Source: Plantago major (lineage: Eukaryota > Streptophyta > Magnoliopsida > Lamiales > Plantaginaceae). Taken from it: a DNA stretch of 64,000 nucleotides. Position 1 is the first letter of the stretch, and every line of letters starts with the position of its first letter. The position numbers and the translations under genes were made by a program. The DNA is taken from contig CM048839.1 of NCBI GenBank assembly GCA_026545765.1, positions 21,824,566-21,888,565 on the forward strand, in the 5' to 3' direction. The notes under the pieces were generated by a model, which worked only from the letters and a program-made list of their open reading frames with translations, was not told the DNA's origin and did no database searches. Below are positions 57,394 to 64,000 of this stretch, one piece after another.

Positions 57394-59230
57394 ATGGGGA
57401 TGTGCCTAGGCAAATCATCCAAACTTGCTCATGCTTCTTCTAGTCAATTCTCTGGTATGACTCAAATTAAATCATTTCTTTATCTTCATTTCTGTCTACT
57501 GCTCAAGATTCAATTTATAATGTTCATACTTTTCAGTACTTATCAATCTTTTCAGTATACATGCCTTAGACAGCTTTGTTCATGTACAGACTGTAATTAG
57601 CCTGTCAATTATGCAATTAGCAAGCTGATTTCCTACATTGGAAACTCCAGAGGTGTATGCAACATATAATTATATGTTCTTGAAATTCTGAAATGTCATA
57701 TTATATGTCAGAATTGTGGTTATTTGTTGTATATATTGGCTCATGTTATTAGTTGTTGAAATTTCAGAGAATAAGGATGCATCAACTAGTTCAGACCAGA
57801 AAAGTAGTAATTCAGGTTCTGTATCCAGTGCAATATTGGCATCAAAAGTTGATCCATCTCTATCCAGCAACCTGAAATCGTTTGCGTTCGGTGATCTTAA
57901 GACCGCTACTCGGAATTTTCGGTCTGATAGTCTTCTTGGTGAGGGAGGATTCGGGTACGTGTTCAAGGGATGGATAGACGAGAACACGTTGGCTCCTTGC
58001 AGACAGGGGACTGGTCTGGTTGTGGCTGTCAAGAAACTTAAGGCAGAGAGCTTTCAGGGTCACAGGGAATGGCTTGTATGTGTTCATTAAAAAAGTGGAA
58101 TGTAGATTTCAATTTTTATGTGCGTATTGTTCTTGTAATGACTTTGATTTTGTTGTCATTTTCGGCAGACGGAGGTTAACTATTTAGGCCTGCTGCGCCA
58201 CGAGAATCTTGTGAAGTTAATTGGGTATTGTTCAGATTCTGAGAATAAGCTTTTGGTGTATGAGTATATGCCTAAAGGAAGCTTGGAGAATCATCTATTT
58301 AGAAGTAAGAAGAGTACTTGCTTCTTATAGTTATGGTATGTTGTTTGTGTAAGGGCCAGAGCTAATTTGGTGAATCTGTTATTTGAGCAGAAGGATCACA
58401 ACTTATGGCTTGGGCAACTCGGATGCGTATTGCAGTTGATGTTGCAAGAGGGCTAACATTCTTACATGGTTTAGATGCCAATGTGATCTACCGTGACCTG
58501 AAGGCATCGAACATACTTCTTGATTCGGTATAGGAAGCCTTTCAACTTGAGATAATTTGTTGTCTACAATTCAGAGAAGTCAAATGTAACTAACAATGTA
58601 TAGCAAATTTTCAATAGGAGTTCAATGCAAAGCTTTCCGACTTTGGTCTTGCAAGAGAGGGTCCAAGAGGTGATAGAACGCATGTCTCAACCCGAGTTGT
58701 GGGTACTCGAGGTTATGCTGCACCAGAATATGTAGCAACAGGTGACTGTCATTTACAATTTACCTCCCAGATAGCAAACTACTAGTGTTTTTTACTCTGT
58801 GCTGACAAAAATCACCTCTTGAACAGGTCATTTAACTCCAAAGAGCGACGTTTACAGCTTTGGCGTTGTGCTACTAGAGCTACTATCCGGTAAACGAGCA
58901 ATGGGTGATGAAAAAGCCGGAGGAATCGAAGAAACCTTAGTGGATTGGGCCAAGCCATTTCTTAGTGACAGCAGGAAAATGCTGAGAATAATGGACTCAA
59001 GGCTAGGAGGTCAGTACTCCAAAAAAGGCGCACAATCCGCAGCTGCAATCGCACTGAGGTGCCTCACCGTAGACCCCAGACACCGACCTTATATGACAGA
59101 GGTTTTGGCTGATCTTGAACAACTTCAAGCAACTACGAGAAGTTCCCCGCAGGCCAACAGAGAAAGTGCTGTAAATGAGAAGAAAACTCCTGTTCAAAGA
59201 AACATGAGGAATATAAAGCCGTCAAGGTAG
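57394..59230 (+). CDS. receptor-like cytoplasmic kinase, RLCK-VII (PBL/APK1-like)
   Basis: A 389-aa membrane-anchored Ser/Thr kinase. Exons: 57394-57454, 57768-58075, 58169-58304, 58391-58527, 58618-58741, 58827-59230; phases agree. The start MGMCLGKSS has Gly2 for N-myristoylation and Cys4 for palmitoylation. Kinase landmarks: glycine loop GEGGFG (78-83), VAVKK with the ATP lysine at 109, the alpha-C glutamate in TEVNYL (E125), catalytic loop YRDLKASN (D204; Tyr instead of His before RD, usual in this group), DFG (222-224) and [10 protein letters not shown] in the activation segment. The insert LAPCRQGTG before VAVKK and the [14 protein letters not shown] leader are typical RLCK-VII features. 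Related PBL kinases act below immune and growth receptors. The tail is short and basic. The exact PBL number is not assigned. Confidence 0.95.
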
Positions 59231-59552
59231 CTCGAGTGAGTAACTGCTCACATGTAGATAACATGAAAATAGATGGTAAATGTATGGTTAGTTGCATACA
59301 TATTGTTCAAGAACATATTCTTCTGAAAACTGCATCTCCGTGTCATTTTTGATACGCAGGATCGGGTTTTGTCTGATAGGTTCATGGTTTTTTGTGAAAT
59401 ACCAAGGTCATTTTAGTTGTTCTTTGATGTATATAACCAATCTAGTTGAGTTATAGATGATATGGATTTGTGTAGGTGAAGCAATATGACGAAAATTTGG
59501 ACAAGTTTCCAGGGAAATGCAGTGAAAATGAGCAGAAAGTAAAGTGTAATTT
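59231..59552. other. 3' flank of the kinase gene
   Basis: Probably the kinase 3' UTR and a short spacer to the snRNA promoter, which starts at 59553. Nothing else is seen. Confidence 0.5.
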
Positions 59553-59606
59553 GTCCCATACCGGTAAAATAAGAGATGATAAGATTGTTTGGTAGCTATA
59601 AAAATA
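59553..59606 (+). promoter_or_regulatory. plant snRNA promoter: USE and TATA box
   Basis: GTCCCATACCG at 59553-59563 matches the plant upstream sequence element (RTCCCACATCG) at 9 of 11 bases. TATAAAAATA lies at 59597-59606. The gap between them is 33 bp, the spacing that directs RNA polymerase II in plant snRNA genes; polymerase III genes such as U6 have about 23-26. The TATA box begins 31 bp before the U1 start. Confidence 0.85.
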
Positions 59607-59627
59607 CCAGGTGTGGCGTTGTGCTAC

Positions 59628-59789
59628 CTACTTACCTGGACGGGATCAATGGGCGATCAAGAAGCCCCATGGTCTAGGTTGATGATCTCCATTGCACTTT
59701 GGAGGGGCGCCCGCCTAGGGTCGGCCCAAGAGGTCGAGCCAACGTCATAATTTGTTGCTTTGGGGGCCTGCGTTCGCGCGGCCCTGCCC
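59628..59789 (+). ncRNA. U1: U1 spliceosomal snRNA
   Basis: About 162 nt. It carries the 5' splice-site recognition sequence (TACTTACCTGG), stem-loop I with loop GATCAAGAAG (the U1-70K site in plants), stem-loop II with ATTGCACTTT (the U1A site), the Sm site ATAATTTGT, and the GC-rich 3' stem-loop (GGCCTGCGTTCGCGCGGCC). The only change near the 5' end is C in place of the usual first A, so the exact start is uncertain by a base or two. Stem I pairs well (CAATGGG with CCCCATGG). With an intact promoter this is probably an expressed gene or a very recent pseudogene. A clear plant 3' box was not confirmed. Confidence 0.9.
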
Positions 59790-60020
59790 AAATAAACCCA
59801 AGTTTCTTGAGTTTTGTTTCTGATGAATATTAATTGCCCTTGATGTGGCTAGGCATTCTATGCTTTTAGGGTAATCCCCGAAAAATCTATCAAGGAATTT
59901 TATGAAAGATTGGCAATAGCGACCTTTTTTTTTATTGTCAAAGTATTTTTCATAAAATTATTTTAATTGGTGAAACATCCAAAATGGAGGGAGTAATTTA
60001 AATGTTTGAAGTTTATATCT

Positions 60021-61132
60021 TGTTAATCGCATGACACATTTTACTAAACGCAATATACTTTCTGAAAAATTTAAAAAATAGTTTAAAGTTCAATAATTTA
60101 CAAATAACTCCAAAAAGACATAAAAATTACAAAAATAAAACCGGATCATCATTATCACCATATGAAACAACACGATCATATTATTACAACAAATCATACA
60201 ATTTAAAAAATAATATAACAATGTTACTACAATAATTAAAAAAATATATCATAATTAACCAAACTATTAAAAAAAGTAAGTAAACAATATATCTGTATAG
60301 TTTTTTAAATTTAACCGGCCGGAAACAGGTGTTTTCGACCAGAATACTTGTGGCCTACAAAAATGTAGGCCACAACCTACGTTTTCGAAGGCCACAACAT
60401 GTTTGTGGCCTACATTGTTGTAGGCTAAAGTATTCCGGTGGAAAACACTTGTTTCCTTGCCAGTTAAATTTTAAAAAATATACATATATATTGTTTACTT
60501 AAAAATTTTCAAAAACAAAACTCAGTCATCATCCGAATCATCATGATCACCATCTGGAACATGATCATGCTATTTCAACAACAAATAATACAATTTAGAA
60601 AAATAAAATAATAATGTTACTACAATAATTGAAAAAATATCATAATTAACCAAACTATTAAAAAATGTAAGTAAACAACATATATGTATTTTTTTTAAAA
60701 TTTAACCGGCCGAAAATGAGTGTTTCCAGCCGAAATACTTGTGGCATACAACAATGTAGGCCACAACACGGGTGTGGCCTTCGAAAGACATGTGGCCTAC
60801 AATTTATTCCGGCTGGAAACGAAATGGTTGGTTAAATTTATAAAACTATATAGATATATTGTTTAATTTTTTTAAATGGTTTAGTTAATTATGGTATATA
60901 TTTTTATAATTATTGTAGTAGCATTATTATTTTATTTTTTAAAATTGTATAATTTGTTGAAATAGTATACTCATGTTGCAGATGGTGATCATGATGATCC
61001 GGATGATGAGTTTTGTTTTTTCAAATTTTTAAAGTTTTTTGGGACTTGTATGTGAATTATTAAACTTTGAACTAGTTTTGCAATTTTTCAAAATATGTCA
61101 TGCGTTTAGTAAAATGTGTCATGCGTTTAACA
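60021..61132. repeat. three-armed inverted/direct repeat element
   Basis: The ends are inverted copies of TGTTAATCGCATGACACATT and its neighbourhood (60021 onward, and 61095-61132 reversed). A segment of about 200 bp occurs three times: at about 60130-60320, again in the same direction at about 60520-60710, and inverted at about 60830-61030. Between them are palindromic blocks with GTGGCCTACA words (60350-60420 and 60740-60800). No target duplication and no ORF were recognised. It looks like a fold-back element enlarged by an internal duplication. Confidence 0.65.
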
Positions 61133-61135
61133 ATA

Positions 61136-61923
61136 GCTAAAAATTATAATCACTAGTATACATTACAAGCGAATCCTCGCGTCTCTTTAAGAATTTATTA
61201 TTCTCTTAGTACACTCCGTCTGTTTTGTTTTTATAGTAATTTGACATTTGAGTTTTTACGTGTTTTAAGAGAATATAAATGAAGTGGTAAGTAAATGTAA
61301 ATGTAAGAAATATATTATAAAAATTAAGAGAGAAAATAAATATAGTATGAAGGAGAGTAATAAAATCATTTAAATAAATTCCAAAACTACAAATTGTCCC
61401 ATAGCTATTTAGATTCTTCCAAATGATTCATGTCACGTTGGTGGATTTGTAACCACCCATCTATTAAGTAAAATAATTTTTTTCAAAGAAAAAAAATTAC
61501 AAATGTGTAAGTGTAACCACCACTTTTAATAGTAATAACTATTTGGGTGACTTTGATTAGGATGTAGTACAGATGATCCGTACCACTAACTTCACGTATG
61601 TGGTGTGAAGAGGTTAATTCTCTGGTGGATTTTTGGGTTGACGTTAATTACATATGCACAATTTTCAATTATAGGTCAAATTATGGGATTCGAAATTATC
61701 ATCATAAATGAATTTATATATGACAACATTTATGAGCGAATAAATTGTAAGTCAAATTCCGAATAGATGTTAATCATGAAAAATTCAACCATGGTCTTAC
61801 CCCTCAATGGTCTCACCCTCTCACTGTAGCAGTGGGCTCCACACTGTAGGTCCCACTGCTACAGTGAAGGGTGAGACCATGGTCTAACAAACCGTTAATC
61901 ATATATACGATGGGATTTGTATG
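61136..61923. other. spacer with a short perfect hairpin
   Basis: No gene seen. A lone Stowaway-like start (CACTCCGTCTGTTTTG) lies near 61205. The hairpin at 61807-61880 is listed separately. Confidence 0.4.
61807..61880. repeat. 29-bp near-perfect hairpin
   Basis: 61807-61836 and 61852-61880 are inverted copies (ATGGTCTCACCCT, one bulged base, CACTGTAGCAGTGGG) around a 15-base loop. It may be the core of a very small MITE. Confidence 0.85.
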
Positions 61924-64000
61924 CACTACAAGAAAGCCTGTTAATAGCCACGAAAACATAGCAACGGATTCTATCCGTTGCTAGCTAGCGACGAATCGCT
62001 AGCTTATCCGTCGCTAGATCTAACGACGGATAAGCATTTCCGTCGTTATGTTTAACGATGGATAGGCTTATCCGTCGTTATTTAACAACGGATAGGCGTA
62101 TCCGTCGTTAGAACTAGCGACGGATAATCTATCCGTCGCTAGATTTGTTGACCAAAACGGAAAAAGAAATAAAAAATTTAAAAAAGAATTTTTTTAAAAA
62201 AAATTAAAAGAAAACTGAAACTCTAGCGACGGATAGTCTATCCGTCGCTAGAGTTTCAGGTTTTTACGAGAAGCAGAATGCTTCCCTCCCCATTTTTTCT
62301 TCTTCCTCATTCTTCTTACTTTCTTCTCCCCATTTCGGCCAAAGCCATTCCGGTCCAAATCTCAACCATGTTGTCCATTCTTCGTGTACATTCAAAGCTC
62401 GTGAATCAAGGAGGTCAATTCTGCCGTCAATCTCAAATTCCATCCGCTCATTTCTCCGGATTCGAAGGTAAACCCTAATTTTTTATATTTGGGGATTTTG
62501 TTACTTTGGACTAATTTGAGTAATTGAATGTAAATGGAGAGTATATAGTACTTAGTTTAGATGTAATTAGGTAATGTTTTACCTTTGAGATGTGCAATTG
62601 ATATATATTGATTGTGTATTTGAATTTTTAGTATAATGTTAGTATGTTTGTAAGTATGTTGGGCTTTTAATCAATTTGTGTGGTATGTTAGCCACTTACT
62701 TGGGTGATATATTAGTCACCATTGTGTTAGTAAATTCTAGGACAATTTGTGTGGTATGTTAGTCACTTGGGTGAAATGCACCATTGTTTATCTTGAAATT
62801 GTGACCTTGGGGCATTAATTTTTACTTTGAATGAAATTGGAATGTAGAAAAAATACTACATTCCGACTGGCCTTATTCCCCAGATGTGGCCTGTTTTCGA
62901 GAGTTTGGGCTCTGACCTATATAGGCATATGGTGGCTGACATGAAAAAATACCGAGACAAAGGAAAGCCGCCACAATATAGGCATATTGGGGACGAAGAG
63001 TGGGCTATGCGGCATGAGTATTGGAGCATTAATCACGTCGAGGGTCAGTCCTATAAGAACAGGCAGAACCGGCTAACTGAGCCGCGAGATGGCAAGGGCT
63101 CTGCCAGGCATCACTACGGGTCATAAGCTGTTGTCACTGATCGCCAGATGTCGGTAAGTATATATGTGTGTGTTCTGATTACAACATGATTTGTATACAT
63201 GTGTATTGCTTTCATTTATACCAATTTACCACTTGTTTGCATTCCTACCAACTTACTAACTACTTGTTGCAATATATAATGTTCTTTAGCTGAACCTGAA
63301 CCAACCCAAGACTTGCCTAGAGCAAATGAAAATGGGGAAGTTCAAGAACGGCGTTTGGGTGGACCAGAAGTCCGAGCTTATTGCGGTATGTGTATTTGCT
63401 AAGTGTTACAGTTGTATATGCATGTGTATTATAAATTAAATATGAAATTGTAGCTCATTTCGTATACACTTGACTATTACAGAGTTAGGTGGAGCGGATC
63501 ATTGCGGAGAGGCTGTTCGAGGGTGAGGAGTTGTCCGTGGAAGAACAAGACCGGATCTTTCTACAGGTCAACCCACCCGACAACAAGGGTCGGGTTTATG
63601 GTCTTGGTAGTTATGGCGAGACACTGACGCAGAGCTTCTCCGTGTCCCAGCAACAATCTCAGGGACATGGTGGTGTTTACACACACGGGCAGGTCGAGCA
63701 TATGGTGAATCAAGCAGTGACTCCTCTCCAGACTGAGATTGGAAATCTTAGGGATGAGCAGGCTCGTATGAATCTGAGGATGGAAGAGCTGTGCCGCTTG
63801 TTTATGAGCCAGAATAACCCCGGCCCCTCGTCTTAGTGATGTTGTGATGTTTTGGATAATATGCTACTTTTTACTTTGTTGGATATTTGGATTTATATTC
63901 GGATATGTAGACTTTATTTTGGATAATTTGTTTTTTGGACGAATCGTTGTTGTTAACTAATGCAATTTCCCCTTTGTGACAACCACTATTATATTGGTTG
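61924..64000 (+). mobile_element. CACTA (En/Spm) element, copy 3, runs off the window
   Basis: Starts CACTACAAGAAA at 61924 after ATG (possible 3-bp duplication 61921-61923). Subterminal inverted words (TAGCGACGGATA and TATCCGTCGCTA) fill about 61950-62255. A 5' exon-like segment (62270-62470) resembles 40190-40400 in copy 2. It then passes straight to the Ptta/En/Spm-type gene with no TNP2 part, so it is an internally deleted, non-autonomous member. Comparison with copy 1 suggests that its right end lies about 400-450 bp beyond the window edge. Confidence 0.92.
62848..63836 (+). pseudogene. Ptta/En/Spm-type CACTA accessory gene (copy 3)
   Basis: Exon parts: 62848 onward (KKYYIPTGLIPQMWPVFESL, then DLYRHMVADMKKYRDKGKPP and EEWAMRHEYWSINHVEGQSY) to GSARHHYG with a stop, a GTAAG donor near 63152, then LNLNQPKTCLEQMKMGKF to KSELIA (63290-63386), then the last exon from 63483. 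In that exon the second codon is TAG where copy 1 has GAG, so the exon is interrupted; downstream it is open from MERIIAERLFEGEEL to SQNNPGPSS at 63836. The three copies define one family; copies 1 and 3 are closest. Confidence 0.75.

Noticed and set aside
59975-60000. Stowaway MITE ending at ATGGAGGGAGTA
   Set aside because: A single terminus without an inverted partner.
61140-61185. Helitron-like end (CTAG with a short GCGA/TCGC hairpin on the minus strand)
   Set aside because: The stem is only 4 bp and the spacing is wrong; too weak to call.

Overview
This is a stretch of flowering-plant (eudicot) nuclear DNA. The evidence is spliced genes with GT-AG introns, families known from land plants (UBA2 RNA-binding protein, ZAT-type zinc finger with an EAR motif, AUF1-like F-box proteins, the SCAB1 actin-binding protein, an RLCK-VII kinase), a plant-type U1 snRNA promoter, and typical plant transposons (L1-type LINEs, CACTA, MULE, hAT, Stowaway, Ty1-copia). 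The species cannot be named from the sequence alone. All calls come from reading the sequence; no alignment, folding or database search was run.

Layout. 1-1400: 3' end of a LINE. 1500-6100: UBA2-like gene with a very long 3' region that starts with a splice donor directly after the stop codon and holds a Stowaway MITE. 7497-8795: intronless C2H2 zinc-finger repressor. 9536-17977: an L1-type LINE (DUF4283/zinc-knuckle ORF1; endonuclease, reverse transcriptase, zf-RVT and RNase H ORF2) broken by a truncated CACTA element, a hAT element and an 88-bp tandem duplication. 18000-24700: gene-poor, with two sister MULE-type MITEs and a likely 5' leader plus leader intron of the next gene. 24735-33502: two related F-box genes (AUF1-like), with a degraded Ty1-copia element in the 3' flank of the first and a 1-kb MULE sitting exactly at a TATA box upstream of the second. 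34145-39250: possible solo LTR, an orphan exon-like segment, and a likely non-autonomous MULE. 39859-45278: a 5.4-kb CACTA element with both ends and an ATC target duplication, carrying decayed TNP2-like and Ptta/En/Spm-like genes. 45650-48050: Helitron-type 3' end and two sister fold-back elements, one almost wholly a long inverted repeat. 49440-55293: complete SCAB1 orthologue (12 coding exons, 494 aa). 57394-59230: complete RLCK-VII kinase (6 exons, 389 aa). 59553-59789: a U1 snRNA gene with its upstream sequence element and TATA box. 60021-61132: three-armed repeat element. 61924 to the window end: a third CACTA element of the same family, cut by the window edge.

The host genes do not form a pathway. 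SCAB1 (actin bundling in guard cells), the F-box proteins (auxin/cytokinin-linked in the AUF1 family) and the RLCK (immune or growth signalling) are separate single genes. The main theme is nested transposition: most of the sequence between host genes is transposon-derived, and several elements carry sequence that looks captured from host genes or lie in places that could alter host transcription.
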